Assembly: GCF_047511655.1 (NCBI RefSeq)
Contig: NC_133397.1
Span: 17,075,501-17,139,500, forward strand
Direction: 5' to 3'
DNA: 64,000 nt
Source: Castor canadensis
Taxonomy: Eukaryota > Chordata > Mammalia > Rodentia > Castoridae
Shown: one piece after another, positions 34,430 through 46,810 of the stretch
Layout of the letters: each line of letters starts with the position of its first letter
How positions within the stretch are numbered: the first letter of the stretch is position 1
Made by a program: the position numbers and the translations under genes
Notes under the pieces: generated by a model
Database searches by the model: none
Seen by the model: the letters and a program-made list of their open reading frames with translations, nothing else
What the model was told of the DNA's origin: nothing

Positions 34430-35690
34430 TTCTATGTATCTGTGGAGTTTTAATTCATGGAGATGATTGAGTACCAACATGGGGAGGCTAAAGCCATTGA
34501 AAGAAGAATTTATTACTTACTACATTAGTCAGCTTTCCATCACTCTGGCAAACCATCTGAAAAAATCAACTTAAAGGAGGAAAAATTTATTTTGGCTCAT
34601 GGTGTCTAATGTATCAGCCCATGGTCTCTTGGCTCTGTTGTTCTGGTCCTGTGTCAAGGAAAGACATCATGGAAGGGAGCATGTGGTAGAGGAAAGCTGC
34701 TCACCTCGTGCTGGTCAAGGAGCAAAGAAAGAGCGAGGAAGAGGTGTGTGACAAAGTACATTCTTCAAGGGCATGCCCTTTGTGACCTACTTTCTCCAAG
34801 TAGGCTCCACCTCCTAAAGTTTCCACCACTTCCCAATAACCCATTAACCTAAAAATCTATCAATGCATTAATGAAGCCAGAACCCTCATGATACAATCTT
34901 TTTCTAAAGCTCCACCTCTGAACATTGCTGCATTAGGGACCAAGCCTTCAACTCATGACTTTTGGTGGATATTTCATATCTAAACCATTACACTTACATT
35001 CTCCAAGAGAAGGAAACATGTCATATTATACAGTGCCATAGGAGACAGCACCAGTTTTGGTCAGAGGGCAAAAAGAAGTAAGGGAAAGGTTTAGGCCGCA
35101 TTCTTTATTGGGGTTTCCATAGGAAAAGCAATGCAGGGCAGAGTAAGCAGTTTAGGTTTGACTAAATAGCTTGAATAATTCCAACATACTATAAAGATCA
35201 TAGGGATGGTCTCTAGTTGCCTGGAACCTGGTCATGGGGTGACTTAGGGAAGGGGAAATACTGGTGGGTGTATGGTAAAAGGAGATGATTGGCTTGCATA
35301 GAGAGGCATGCTCCCAAGTAAATTGTTTACTTTCTTTGGGATTTAGCTAGCTCTAGGAGGGGTGGTCTGTCCCCAAGTCTGTAAGGCCTCCAAATGTCAC
35401 AAAATCATGAATACAGAACATAGTGACTGAGTCATAGGATGAATTGTGAATTCTTGCTTGCCCTTTTGTGTACTTACCCTGGGAAGATGCACTCCAGGGG
35501 ATGGCTCAGGGGTCTCAGAAGGATGAAAGACACCTGGAACAGAGCTGCCTAAATGCAAACCTGCAGTTTAAAGCAGTTATCCCAGGACAGGTCTGCTGAA
35601 CTCTAGCAACCTCTGGGAGTACAAGGATGCTTGTTGCTTCAAAGTTTGAGATGGTTTGAAACGGTTCATTAACCAGCATTGTTGTGGCAA
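34430..35690 (-). mobile_element. ERVL-like LTR, antisense, split by a MaLR
   Basis: 'attgaaagaagaatttattactt' before the inserted MaLR and 'ccaagagaaggaaacatgtc' after it resemble the reverse complement of an ERVL-class LTR. The assignment is weak, and the 35.0-35.69 kb part could be unique DNA. Confidence 0.3.
34524..34990 (-). mobile_element. MaLR-type LTR, antisense
   Basis: 'attagtcagctttccatcac', 'aatttattttggctcatgg', 'caccacttcccaataaccc' and 'ttcatatctaaaccatta' define it. The flanks 'ttactac' and 'ttacactta' may be its target duplication. Confidence 0.65.
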
Positions 35691-35994
35691 TTGATTACTG
35701 ACACAATTAACATATTTTTACAAAATTATACTTTCTAAGTTATTATAATTAGTATATTATGTTTTAAAAATTTAACTTTAATTCTAACGATTTAATTTTA
35801 CATAGATAACTATATAATCTGTGCACAAGAATAATTTTGTCTTTTTCATTTTCAATTTTATTTTATTTTTATTTTTGTTTACTATACAGGTTAGATTTCC
35901 AGGACAGTACTTAATGGAAGCAATCAGTGATTGCAGTCATTTTTGTCTCATTCCTGACTTTGACGGAGATATTTTATACATTTATTACTAAGTT
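35690..35994 (-). mobile_element. LINE-1 ORF2-region fragment, antisense, left piece
   Basis: 'cagtcatttttgtctcattcctgac' and 'tatacatttattactaag' read as the reverse complement of L1 ORF2. The expected continuation is found 14 kb away at 50,057, across the provirus. Confidence 0.55.
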
Positions 35995-36510
35995 TGAAAA
36001 AAAAATTAAAATGTCATAAGAACCAGGTGACAAAATTCTGAAGTCTGAGGAAAACTCAGCCACCAAGGTCGTTCTGACCTAGCAGAGCAGGTTTCTGTGG
36101 ACTTCTAACAGCATAAGGATAATAAGTCCGCTCACAAAGCCTCTCCCTTCTTATTGCATTCTTACCTGGAATGTAACATAAGTGACTGACAACTGGTCAC
36201 TGTCCTATGCTAGTCTTATCAACTGGTGCATTTGTAACATTTGGTTTGCTGCAACTTCCTTATTTTTTTTTGTAATTTTAATTTTTTTGCTGTGCTAGTT
36301 ATCAAACCCAGGGCTTTGCACATACTAGGCAAGTGCTCTACCTACCTCTGAACTATATCCCCAGCTCTCTTTTTATAATCTAAACACCCCAGATCCTTTG
36401 GACGCACTTATTTTCGGCAACTAGAATTCATGTTTTCTCCCCAGGTGCCCATCCTCCTTTAGGCTTTGTTCTTACCTCAAATTGTCTTTTAGGTTGACAT
36501 TTTGTGTCCA
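35995..36510 (+). mobile_element. 5' LTR of older provirus (ERV-A)
   Basis: This block is homologous over its length to 49,601-50,056: shared landmarks are 'ttaaaatgtcataagaa'/'ttaaaatgccacaagaa', 'gcagg-tttctg', 'tggaatgta', 'acaactgg' and 'tgttttctcccc'/'tgttttcttcct'. It begins with TG at 35,995. An ID element interrupts it at 36,262-36,367. The pair is far more diverged than the LTRs of the nested provirus. Confidence 0.65.
36262..36367 (-). mobile_element. ID SINE, antisense, inside ERV-A LTR
   Basis: 'agttatcaaacccagggctt', 'taggcaagtgctctacctacc' and 'atatccccagctct' identify an antisense ID that splits the LTR. Confidence 0.85.
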
Positions 36511-37562
36511 TGAAGAGACCCTGAAGTGTGACTCCTCACTTCCCAATAGTTCTCTCTAGAATCAGCTGTAATACCAAAAATTGAGCCCATAGTGCTATTC
36601 AACTCTAGGGTTCAGTCAGAGGCCAAGGAAGAACATCTCAGAATCCCAAGTCTCCTAGATCTTTGATTGAGACTTGGCTGTTTTCCAGAATTAAAATAGA
36701 GTTTTGGCTTTGCAGAATAGACACTGCTTTCCATCTTCCTTTGCAAAATATTTGAGTCTCAGTTGAGTGCAGGGTGGTTTACTGGTAAGGGTCCTAAGGT
36801 TTTTGTTTGGGCCAGTTTAATATAAGCACTTTATAAACTGCATTTTTCTTTTTCTTCCTTCCTTCCTTCCTTCCTTCCTTCCTTCCTTCCTTCCTTCCTT
36901 CCTTCCTTCCTTCCTTCCTTCCTTTCCTTCTTTCATCCTTGTGCTTTGGATCTACCATTGATTGATACCAACTCTCTGTAGTCTGACCTCAATAAAAATA
37001 CATGAGAGTAAATCTTGCACTGAAGAAAAACAGAGAGATGTTGCTCTTTCCAGCCCCAAAGTATACTAGGCAACTGGAACCTTACTGAAAGTGTCAGAAC
37101 ATTGGTCTGTGACAAGAGTTTCCTAGGGACCCCCACCAGAAGAATGTTTTTAGGGAACTTTGCACTCATCTGGGAGGTACACATAAAGGTTGATCACCTG
37201 GCAGCTTAAAGAGCACCCCACTTACTGTAAGGTAATTGGGTTTCCAAGACATAAAAAGGCAAAATCAACTTTAGAGTGATACATGGAGAAGTGAAACTCA
37301 CAAACAGCAGCCTTGACTCAACACATAGCCCTGGCTTGGTCATTCTCAAGGGACTCTAAGTTATGCTCATCAAAGCAGAGTCTTCCTTTAAAACTCCAGG
37401 TGGTTTTGATATAGGGAGATGGAGAGAATAGGGAAGGAAAAACAGTAAAACAAGTAAAATGTCAAAATAAACTGTCACAGATTGGCCCCACAGAGGACTG
37501 TATTCAGCCCTATTAAAGCATGTACTGGACCTTAAAGGCAACATATGTTGAAGTATCACTAA
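36511..37562 (+). mobile_element. Internal remnant of ERV-A (left part)
   Basis: Lies between the ERV-A 5' LTR and the SINE that hosts the younger provirus, so by position it is ERV-A interior. No coding motif survives that I can read. It contains the CCTT microsatellite. Confidence 0.4.
36856..36925. repeat. (CCTT)n microsatellite
   Basis: About 17 uninterrupted CCTT units on the plus strand. Confidence 0.95.
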
Positions 37563-37698
37563 CAAGCTGGTACAATGGCTCATGCCTATAATCCCAGCTA
37601 CTCAGGAGGCAGAGATTGGGAGGATTGCAGTTCAAGGCCAGCTCATGCAAAGAGTTATCAAGGCCCCATCTCAATCAGTAAGCCAGGTGTGGTGGTGC
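37563..37698 (+). mobile_element. Composite SINE, left piece (split by provirus)
   Basis: 'atggctcatgcctataatcc', 'agctactcaggaggcagag' and 'gccaggtgtggtggtg' are the first two-thirds of a SINE that resumes at 45,446. Confidence 0.85.
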
Positions 37699-38206
37699 TG
37701 TTAAAAATATCTCTAAGATATTGGAGTGTCACAAGAGAGATGACACTACTCAGAAGTCAATAGGTAAGGCAAAATTTACTTCTGCAGAAGGGTATACACC
37801 AGGGAGTCTGAGAGGTATGCTCACCAGGGCAGGAAGTCCACAGGAGTTTTATCTGACACCATGCTGTCCCTCTCCTGCTCCTGGATTGGGCAGGTTTTGG
37901 GCTCACACTCTACGTAGTTGGCTAATTAGAAAAGGGCCAGGTTAGGAGGAGGCTTTGGGTCCAAAGAAGTTTAAAAAGTTCAGAGAAGCAAGAACTGATT
38001 TTGGTTATCAGCTCTGGAACCAGGGCATCTAAGGGAATTCTTGCCCCAGTGCAGTTGAGGATAACAACCCTTTGTTCTTAATAGAAACTTTTTATCATAT
38101 TAAGCTACAAGTCCATGAAGCGAGTGTATGGGAAGCAAGTTAGTAAAGCGGTTATTACTGATTAAATTCTTTGACAGAGAAGACCTGACCTAAGCTGATT
38201 CTTACA
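37699..38206 (-). mobile_element. 3' LTR of younger provirus (ERV-B)
   Basis: Nearly co-linear with 44,941-45,445. By hand roughly one base in ten differs, plus a few one-base indels. On the minus strand it starts TGTAAG and ends AACA, giving TG...CA ends. The host SINE flanks are 'gtgc' on the left and 'gtgt' on the right, consistent with a 4-bp target duplication as in gammaretroviruses. The right-hand start is ambiguous by 3 bp because 'tgctgtta' occurs at both LTR edges. Confidence 0.9.
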
Positions 38207-38224
38207 ATCCCTCCCCAATTTTTA
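38207..38224 (-). other. Polypurine tract of ERV-B
   Basis: On the minus strand 'aaaaattggggagggat' directly precedes the 3' LTR, where the plus-strand primer of reverse transcription is expected. Confidence 0.75.
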
Positions 38225-39640
38225 TTTACAGTTCTTTTCTTTAAACTTAGCTAGCATTAATTGACTTTCTTGTTTGACTGTGTCTAATGAGAGGAGATTG
38301 TCTGGGTAAGAGACAGGAGTCTGTTTGGTGAGTGTGGTCTCAATTAGTCTTTGGATGAGCCCTCTCATAGATGCAATGAGACAGCACCCTTCTCTGGTCA
38401 TTAATCCTAACACAATTATCAGGGAAGTGAAAATGGATACCATCATGCCTTTCCATTTTCCAAACCATTGTTCCATCTAGCTATTAAATGGGTCATCTAC
38501 TCCAGAACTTTCTGCAAGTTCATTGGCAAGAGTAGTTAATCCCTGTAAAGCCTTTGTAATGGTGCCATCAGGTGTGGTATAATTGGGGATGAAAGTACAA
38601 CATTGACCTCCTGTCATTACACAAACTCCTCCCTTTTCTGCTAACATCTGTCTAGGGCTAATCTGTTCTCCCATGCCATTTGGCTTGTGTCACCTAATTG
38701 CTCTGCTATTCCATTGATGGCATCTCTAGTGTAGTTAACAAATCTCTGTTGATTATAATAGAAATAATTGATCTACTCTACATTTTCATTGACTGTGGAC
38801 TACTATAATAGTACTGACTCGAAGGCTTGCCGCCATTTGATTTCTAGCCTTGAATTCACTGGGGGCCTCTTAGGGGAGGCCTCCAATGGCAACTCTATAA
38901 ACATGTGGGTCAAATGACCTCTCTGGAGTCATCCCTTCTGTATTTCTTTTATTTTGGCATTTGAGTCTCCTTTTTGACTGGATGGGTTGTTGAAATGCCA
39001 GGGTGAAAGGGATAGCTAATTGAACCAAAGTACAGGTTCCATTCCAATTTTTCCAGAGAATCTCAAGCAAAGGCCCTCTGTAGTACCACCAGACATCTGC
39101 TCAGGCTTTGGCCAATGCATTTTGGTTGCTAATCTCATTGAAGAATTGACCTCCATTATAGCTGCTCAGGTTACCCATGAACATGAATGACTCCCCACAT
39201 ACCTAGAGAGGCACAACGCATAGTTGGTGTCAGGGGATAGGGGCCTGAGGGTTCGAAGAGTCTTCTGTCTTGGACCTTTTACTGCTGGAAACGGTAATGA
39301 CAAGGTCTTGCAAGACTCATTTCCCCAGGCCAAATCCTCCTGATATAGAGATATCATGCATGCCATATCATTAGGGTCTGAGGTCCTAGGTAGGGCTAGA
39401 CAGGCATTGAAGCAGATAACCTGAGTGTTAGAAGCTTTAGCAATATTTATAACCAAATTTGTAGGGTACATCCTACCTTGCATAGCAAGAAGCCATTTAT
39501 AATCTCCATAGAGCATAGGTAGTACAGACTGAGCACAGGAGATAGCACTTAAGATTACCAGGCAGGCTCTCACAGCTTTTTTATAGTCAGTTTCATAAGG
39601 TCTGTGTGTGGAGTGGCCATCCATCATTCTCCTTGGTGAG
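38222..39640 (-). pseudogene. ERV-B env remnant
   Basis: Retroviral envelope gene in pieces. The surface-unit piece (39,166-39,627) has a hydrophobic leader and scattered cysteines. The 38,870-39,070 piece has a basic SKRR cleavage-like site and spans the subunit boundary. The transmembrane piece has a CX6CC motif at 38,597-38,623, as in gammaretrovirus-type envelopes, and a hydrophobic anchor near 38,380-38,440. An in-frame stop at 38,477-38,479 separates ectodomain from anchor, and further stops and frameshifts break the rest. No intact envelope protein can be made from this copy as it stands. Confidence 0.8.
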
Positions 39641-39989
39641 GATCAGGAGAGGTCTTGGCTCTGGTGTAATGGGTCCAACCTTATTCCGCCATTCGGAGAG
39701 CTGTCTCAGTCATAAGTAAAACTTGCTAAGATCCTTCCCAGGTGGGCTTGAGTTTGCTCTCCTTCCACGTTTTTATCAGGATATAGTCTCCAGGTCAATA
39801 AGAGTGAGCTGGGAATTCAAGGGGAGGAGTCTGGTCTAAAAGGCCTTGTGGCCTAAGAGAAAGTAAAGTTGAGGAGAGACCCAGTATGTAGTCTCCATAG
39901 TGGAGAGATCTGAGGGCTTTTCTAAATAAGGTAACCCACATAACATCTCACATGGAGACAGGCCAGTGTCTTCCCTAGGGGCCATTCTA

Positions 39990-42540
39990 ATTTGGAGGCG
40001 TGCTATAGGAAGGCATTTGGTCCATGGAAGTCTCTAGTATTAGTTTGGTTATTTGTCTCTTTAGGGTTTGGTTCAGTCTTTCTACCCTTCCAGTGCCAGG
40101 GAGTGTGATACTCCCAAGACATAACTAGGGCTTGAGTAAGATCTTTGATCACAGTGGCCGTGAAATGGCTCCCACTGTCTGAGTCTGTATTTTTTATTAG
40201 CCAAATCTTGGAAGTATGGATTCCCATAATTCCTTGGCCACATTATGGGCAATGGCCCTGGACAATGGAAATGTCTTCACCCAATTAGTCAAATGATCTA
40301 CTGTAACCAGAAGATATCTCAGTTGCCCTATCTTGGGCATTTTGGTATAATTGACCTGAACAGTTTGAAATGGTCTTAATCCTTGGCTCCTTCCTCCTAG
40401 GAGCTGTTTTTCTGAAGCTTGCTTATTGACCTTTCTATAGGTCAGGAAACTCTCAGCTACTTGTTTAGCTATGGTGTATATTCCTATACAGCCAGATTTT
40501 CTTAAGATTACATCTCACATAGCCTGAGGTCCCCAATGACTTCCTTTATGTAGATGAGACATTATTTCTCTCATTATTGGTTTGGTGAGCATTTCTGTAC
40601 CATCAGGTAAAATCCATTTTCCCTCAGGAGTTTTTGAGGCCCCCAATTCTGATAATAATTTTTCTACTTGAAGACAAAACTTCAGGGGTAATGGAAGGGG
40701 GAGATATGACCATAGTAAGATGGAAAATGGGTACCTCAGATTGCAAGGCAACCTCTTAAGCAACCTCATCTGCCATTCTATTTCCTTGGGCCTTCATATT
40801 ATATCCTTTTTGATGCCCCATATATGAATTACTGCTATTTCTTCAGATTTCATTAAATTTTCTGAGACTTGAGTGATAAGTTCCTTGTGAATCATATATT
40901 TTCCTTAACTGTTAATCAAATGTTATTTGGTCCAAATTTTTCTGAACGTTTGTACTACTCCAAATGCATATTTGGGGTCTGTATAGACAGTTCCTTCCCT
41001 TTTTTCTAAAAGTTTTAGGGCCTGATTAAGTGCAAATAATTCACAATTTTGAACTGACCAATTATTAGGTAGTCGGCCTGATTCAATTACAGTTAAGTGA
41101 GTTTTAGTTACTACCAAGTATCCATTATGTCTCTTTCCTTCAATTACCTGGGAAGAACCATCCACAAAGAATTTATCACTGGTCTCAAAGGGAGTCTTTT
41201 GTAGATCTGGTCTCACCTTGGTTTGGTATTCTATCAGGTCTAGAGAGCAATGTTCAATAGGACTTGAGGATTGTCCTTCCACTAGGAATTCAGCTCAGTT
41301 TAGGCCATTATCCAAGGTGAGTATCAGATCATTCCTCTCCAACAAAATGGCCTCATTTTTAAAAATCCTTGAGTCAGTTAACCATCTCCCTCCCTACCTT
41401 CTTGCTAAGGATCATTCTCATTTGATGAGGCATGCTTACAATCAGGGATCCCCCCAAAACCAATTTCCTGCTCTCCTCTGTTAGAACAACAGTGGCTGCA
41501 ACTGATTGAATCCATTCTGGCCACCCCTTGAGACTGGATCTAAGATCTTGGAGAGGTAGGCAGAGGATGTCTTTGTCCTCTATGGTCCTGCATTAGGACC
41601 CTAAGGCTGTTCCCTTATCAACAGTTACAAATAGGTAGGGCCTACTTTAGGATGTCTAGGGACTGTAATTCCTCTGATTCCCAAAGGATAGAGTCGTTCT
41701 TCATCTAAAAGTTTAAGATAAAGCCCCTTTGTTTTAAAGGCATATGAATCTATACATTATCTACAGTATCCAATAAGGCCCAAGAATTTCCTTTGCTCCC
41801 TTTTGGTAGTTGGTAGAGGCATAATAATTATTCCAGAAATCCGCTCCAGGCTTAATCTCTGTTTTCCTTCAGTAATAAGATCTCCCAAGTATTTAACTTC
41901 CTTCTCCAGAAAATGTAGTTTGGACTTTGACACTCTCAGTCCCTGTTGACACAGAAAATTAAGCCTCTGTTACCCCTTTCTTTTTGTCCAATTGAGATTA
42001 ACAAGTCATCTACATATTGGAATCACTTAATCTGTATGTGGGTATTTAAAAGTCTCCAATACTTGTTCATGGATTTGTCCAAACAGGTTAGGGGATTCTG
42101 TGAATCACTGAGATAGAACTGTCTATTGGTATTGTTGTTTTCTTCCTGTTTGGGGTTCTTCCCATTCAAAGACAAAGAAATCTCTACTTTCCTTATCTAA
42201 GAGACAGGCTCAAAAAGCATCCTTTAAGTCTCCTATGCTAACCCATTTATGATCATGTGGTATCTTGCTGAGGAGGGTATAAGAATTTGGGACCACTGGG
42301 TGTCTACTTTGCACAATTTGGTTGATGCCTCTTAGATCCTGGACTGATCTATAAGAATGGTAGGTTACAATCCCAGCCTTCCCTCCAGGGGAATTGGATA
42401 CTGTTTCCTTCTGAGTTTCTCCTTTACTTTTTAGTTCAATGTGAATTAGAGGGACTTTTAGTCCTTCTCAGTTTCCATCCCTAGTCCAGACCTCCAGAAA
42501 AATTTGTTGTTCTTCTTCCAGAGATAACAGGTTGAGGGAA
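39990..42540 (-). pseudogene. ERV-B pol remnant (RT, RNase H, integrase)
   Basis: In minus-strand order: reverse transcriptase with a YVDD catalytic motif at 42,016-42,005; an RNase H-like domain at 40,923-41,282 with FVDGSS, NCELFAL and TDPKYA motifs; an integrase N-terminal zinc-region piece at 40,515-40,769; and an integrase core piece at 40,003-40,227 with TDSDSGSHF and a YHTPWHW segment. The order and motifs are those of a gammaretrovirus-like class I element. Stops and frameshifts separate every piece, and no frame exceeds 120 codons. Confidence 0.85.
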
Positions 42541-44200
42541 ATCTGAATCTGTTTTTGATGTATGTTTAATCTTATTCCCAATTCTGACATTAAGTCCTGG
42601 CCCAACAGATTGATTCCTGTTTACAGACAAAGAGAAAGACTACTTTTGTCTGTCTATCTTTTTATCTTACAGGGGCCTCTCTGAATAAGGGGACATGGAA
42701 TCCCTCTCCTTTCACTCCAGAAACTAATAAACTATCAGATGACAACAGCATACAAGGGGGGTGGAATAGTAAAGATGAGCGAGCTGCTCAGAATCAATTA
42801 AAAAGGTCATTTCATTGAGTTCAAATCCTACCTCTAGATTTATCAAGGGCTTTTGGTAGGATCCTTTAAAATAAAAGCATCCCTGACACCCCAGTCTTCA
42901 TCAAATGACATGAGGGTTATCACCTGCTCTTCCTTTTTCCAATTTGGGCATTCTCTCCTGAAATGCCCCTCCTTACCATATTTGTACATTCTTCCCCTTC
43001 TTCCTTGGTTGTCCTTTGGGGTATTGCCCTTTCTGGCATCCTCCTTGGGGAGCTCCCTGTCCCTGGATCTGGAGGCCCACTTTATTTTGAATCATTTGCT
43101 CTTTGGTGGACAGCATTATCTTGGCCTTTTGCTTTTGTTTTTCTTCATCTGTCCTTATATAAATTTTTTGGGCCTCCCTTAATAGTTCTTCCATATTTTT
43201 ATCTTTCTAGTTTTTTAATTTTTGTAACTTTTTTGCTTCATCAGGCCAGCTGTTTATTACAAAATGAAGTTTTAACATGCACTGACCCCAGGGTCCTCCA
43301 CATTTAATCCTGAGTATTTTCTCATCTGCTCTTTTAACCTATTTAAGAATTCATCTGGGCCTTCCTCTTTGCCTTGTTGGACATCAAAGGCCCTGGCTAT
43401 ATTTTGAGATCAGGGAACTACTTTCTGGATTCCCTTTGTAATAAAATCTCTGAGATCTCTCCTATAACCCTGATGAACAGCATCATTATTATCCCAGTGG
43501 GACTCCCGATTGGGAAACTTTACATCTGTAGGCAGGACATTAGGACCTGGAGGGTGCTCGCACTCCCAAGCCATCATGACTGCCTTCCTTATCATTCCTC
43601 TTTCCTCCCTGAAGAACAAGATGCTCAGAATGGACATAGTTCAGCATACGTATAAACCTGTGGGCTGAGGAACTGGTCAAGTTGATCCCCATGTGGATCT
43701 TCTACCAGAGACCTCAATTCTCTTTTTAAATTTCTCACCTCCAAGCTAGTGAGAAGGGTGTTAACAAACCTAATTCCCCCACCCACTAAGGGAACATCTC
43801 AGAGATGGTATATGGTCTGGGATTGATTTTCACTGGGGAAGAAGGGAAGGTTTTGGATATTCTGTTAATATTGCTCCAACTCCCTTCTCAGTCCAGAGAA
43901 AGAAGTGCCTGGTAAGGGAGGGGCCAAGCCTGCTACTGCTCCTCATTTTCTTTTCCCTCCCTGGGTGAATTTGCCTATGGCCTCCCTGGCCTAATGGGTG
44001 GAGAAGGTTTAGGGGCAGGGCTCTTCGGTCCATAGGTGGAGGAAGGCAATCAAGGTGCTCCCATTTGCTTTTTTTCCTCTTATGATTTAGGATTTTCAGT
44101 CTTAGGCATTGTAAGCAGGAACAAAGTCATAGGTCCCCTCCACCAGCAAAGGGCATAATCTATTTCTTCCTGGCTTACTGGACTTTTATCAGTTACATGT
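42541..44200 (-). pseudogene. ERV-B gag-pro remnant
   Basis: Pieces at 43,410-43,637 (capsid-like, with a WECEHPPGPN segment), 42,973-43,194 (charged capsid end and Lys/Gly-rich nucleocapsid) and a worn zinc knuckle around 42,935-42,990 (the YGKEGHFRREC part remains; an upstream cysteine is lost). Protease would lie at 42,540-42,850 but I cannot read it clearly. All frames are broken. Confidence 0.7.
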
Positions 44201-44919
44201 TCTTTGTGTACTTGGCAAACCCAGTCTTCATTGGAGTCAAATTTTGGCCAGAAAACAGACGGTCTTAAGATTGGGTCCTGTGTCTAAATGAAAGAATAAT
44301 ATTTTATCATTTTGTGTTTCTATTTATCTTTTGTCCTAGGATTTTCTGTCCAATATAGTAACATGAGGCCAAGAGGGCTATCTGGAGGAATAAAAGAAGA
44401 TAGTTTAGTTTCTTGGGGGCTTTTCCTAAAGTTGACTTTTTAGTTCACATCCCAAAATCCTAACTGTGTTATCCCCAGGATAATATTCAACACTGCTCCT
44501 CCCCCATCCCCTGCCACCCCCCCAGGCTCCCCCCATGGGGATTTCCTATATTCTACTCAGAGTGCTTCCTCTATCTTCCCTCATAGCTCCCTCGTGGGCT
44601 ACTGGGGTTAGGAATATGGGGTTGGCACTTGTTTTGTGTCTGGGACAAGTCCCAATCACACCCACATAGCCTCTCTTCAGGATGTCCCAACCACCAAGGC
44701 AGTACTTGACTTTCCTACCTTGGTCCCTTTCAATCTAGTCCATTGCTGTGCTTGCTTGGGTGGCCCCTTTTCCCAGCGTTGCCAATTGACTTTTGATCTC
44801 GAGTTTGCTGTCAGCCATAGAGATAGTGGATTCCCCCAGCCCTGAGGCTGCTGCAACAAGGCAGCAGGAGGCGTCCCTCCTGAGGAGCGGGTATCCACAG
44901 CACCCTGGGTGATGTGAAA
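44201..44919 (-). mobile_element. ERV-B 5' leader
   Basis: Sequence between the primer site and gag. It has no reading frame of note and is C/T-rich at 44,495-44,600. Overlapping frames at 44,636-44,974 are incidental. Confidence 0.6.
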
Positions 44920-44937
44920 ATCCTGGGCAAGCCCCCA
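44920..44937 (-). other. ERV-B primer-binding site, tRNA-Pro-like
   Basis: The minus strand reads TGGGGGCTTGCCCAGGAT, beginning 3 bases from the LTR edge. It matches the proline tRNA primer site known from gammaretroviruses at 15 of 18 positions; the differences are all transitions, at least two of them at former CpG sites. Confidence 0.8.
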
Positions 44938-44940
44938 TGC

Positions 44941-45445
44941 TGTTAGAAATAGCCTTAAGATATTGAGGTGTCACAAGAAAGATGGCACTACTCAGAAGTC
45001 AATAAGCAAGGCAAAATTTACTTCTGCAGAAGGGTGCTCATCAGGGAGTCTGAGAGGTATGCACACCAGGGCAGGAAGTCCGCAGGGGTTTTATCTGACA
45101 CCATGCTGTCCCTCTCCTGCCCTTGGTTTGGGCAGGTTTTGGGCTCACAGTCTATCTGGTTGGCTAATTAGAAAAGGGCCAGGTTAGGAGGGGGCTGTAG
45201 GAACAAAGAAATTTAAAAATTCAGGGAAGCAATGACTGTTTTTGGTTATCAGCTCTGGAATAAGGGCATCTAAGGAATTCTTGCTCTAGCCCAGCTGAGG
45301 ATAACAACCCTTTGTTCTTAATAGAAACTTTTATCATATTAAGCTATGAGTCCATGAAGTGAGTGTATGAGAAGAGAGTTAGTAAGGTGGTTATTACTGA
45401 TTAAATTCTTTGACAGAAAAGACCTGACCTAAGCTGATTCTTACA
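44941..45445 (-). mobile_element. 5' LTR of younger provirus (ERV-B)
   Basis: Partner of 37,699-38,206. On the minus strand it includes an 'agataaaaccc' TATA-like box (around 45,090) upstream of a GC-richer block, and ends next to the primer site. It is the better preserved of the two LTRs. Confidence 0.9.
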
Positions 45446-45655
45446 GTGTACACTTACAGTCCCAGTTATGCAGGTGGTCATAGGTAGGAGGGTCACTCAC
45501 TGTCTGAAGCTGACCTCTGACAAAAACATAAGACCTCACGTGAAAAATAATTAAAGCAAAAAAGGGTTGGGGATATGACTCCAGAGGTAGAATATCTCCC
45601 TAGCAATCAGGAGGCCCTGAGTTCAAACTGCAGTATTGCCAATAAATAAATAAAA
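45446..45655 (+). mobile_element. Composite SINE, right piece (split by provirus)
   Basis: Begins 'gtgtacacttacagtcccag' and runs through 'gggttggggatatgactcc' to 'gagttcaaactgcagtattgcc' with an A/T tail, continuing the SINE that starts at 37,563. Confidence 0.85.
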
Positions 45656-46390
45656 TCAATAAAGAATCACTAAAAAAAATCAAACAAAATGATAGAATGA
45701 TAGTAAGTAATAACATGTTCTCTAGTTTGACCCTCTTCCCGCCATGCTATGTGTCATTATATAACATAGCATAATGACAGGAACCATCAGACAAGACTAT
45801 ATGACTATAGTCAAAGTAAGTGATTGAACTGACTATCTGATTAGCCAGACAGTCAGTACAAAAGAACCCAGAGTCTCAAAAATGTAGCCCAAAACATATA
45901 TTTGAATAGTGCATCTCTTTCATGTCCTCACTCAACCTTTTCAAGTGTATACTCTGCCAATGAATCTGCTTAAATCTCACATCTGTGAAAAAGTCACAGA
46001 ATGTCATGGTTTGAGGTGAGGCTCCCCTCTTCTCTCTCAGGTATCTTCTCAGGATACCTGACAGCTTTCTGTATAACATCATCTTGCTGGTACCTAGGAG
46101 AATAGTCTGATCTAACTAAGAACAATCTTAAATTTTGATGGCCAAAGTGGAAGTTCAAAATTGGTATAATTTTCACGCTGACTTGCAAAAACTTGGTTTT
46201 AACACCAAACAAAAAAAGTGGGAGATTTATTTGCAATAATACTTAAAATCTTCTAAGTGCAACACAGAAAAAGATTCTCTCTATCCAAAGAATAAATTAA
46301 AAACTAACAGACAATCTTTAAACTGAAAATCTTCTGAAGTCACTGCTAGCTGCTAGGAGGCACTTTAAGAAGCAAGGTTCTGTACTCACA
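45656..46390 (+). mobile_element. ERV-A interior (middle), unreadable
   Basis: Positioned inside ERV-A, with no motif readable. A 'gcataatgacag' / 'atgctatgtgtcattat' local inverted repeat lies near 45,744-45,780. Confidence 0.35.
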
Positions 46391-46439
46391 TAGGGAAAAG
46401 CTGCTGTCTATTTAAATGACTTAATGCCCCTTTAACTTT

Positions 46440-46810
46440 AAAAAAAATTTTTTTTGTTTGTTTCAGCTAAGGTCCTTGTTGGAACTTAGAAGGAACCAGC
46501 CAAAATCCCTGAGTCCCTCTGACTATCCTGAGATAATGATTAACCAGATCACAGTTTGACAAGATTACTTATGTATGCTTCTTGCCCCCTACTTCTGTTT
46601 CTTCTCTATGTAATTTGGGAGCTTATGTCAGTACCCCAAAGACAAGACTGAGATCACTTGATCCCCTTGTCTTCCTGATATAGCTACATTGAATAAATTC
46701 CTTTCCTACCTTTCGCCATTACTTTTTCTGTTTTATTTCTGGAATGATTTGTTGGAACACACCAAAATCAGGCCCCTAAAGCCTAGAACTCTAGAATAAC
46801 AGCTGTGACA
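46440..46810 (+). mobile_element. LTR-like block with polyadenylation signal
   Basis: 'agctacattgaataaattcc' at about 46,683-46,702 gives an AATAAA in LTR-like context, followed by a T-rich U5-like stretch. It may be a solo LTR of a third element. No partner was found in the window. Confidence 0.35.

Noticed and set aside
36856-36925. CRISPR-like regular array
   Set aside because: It is a plain CCTT microsatellite without spacers; the genome is mammalian.
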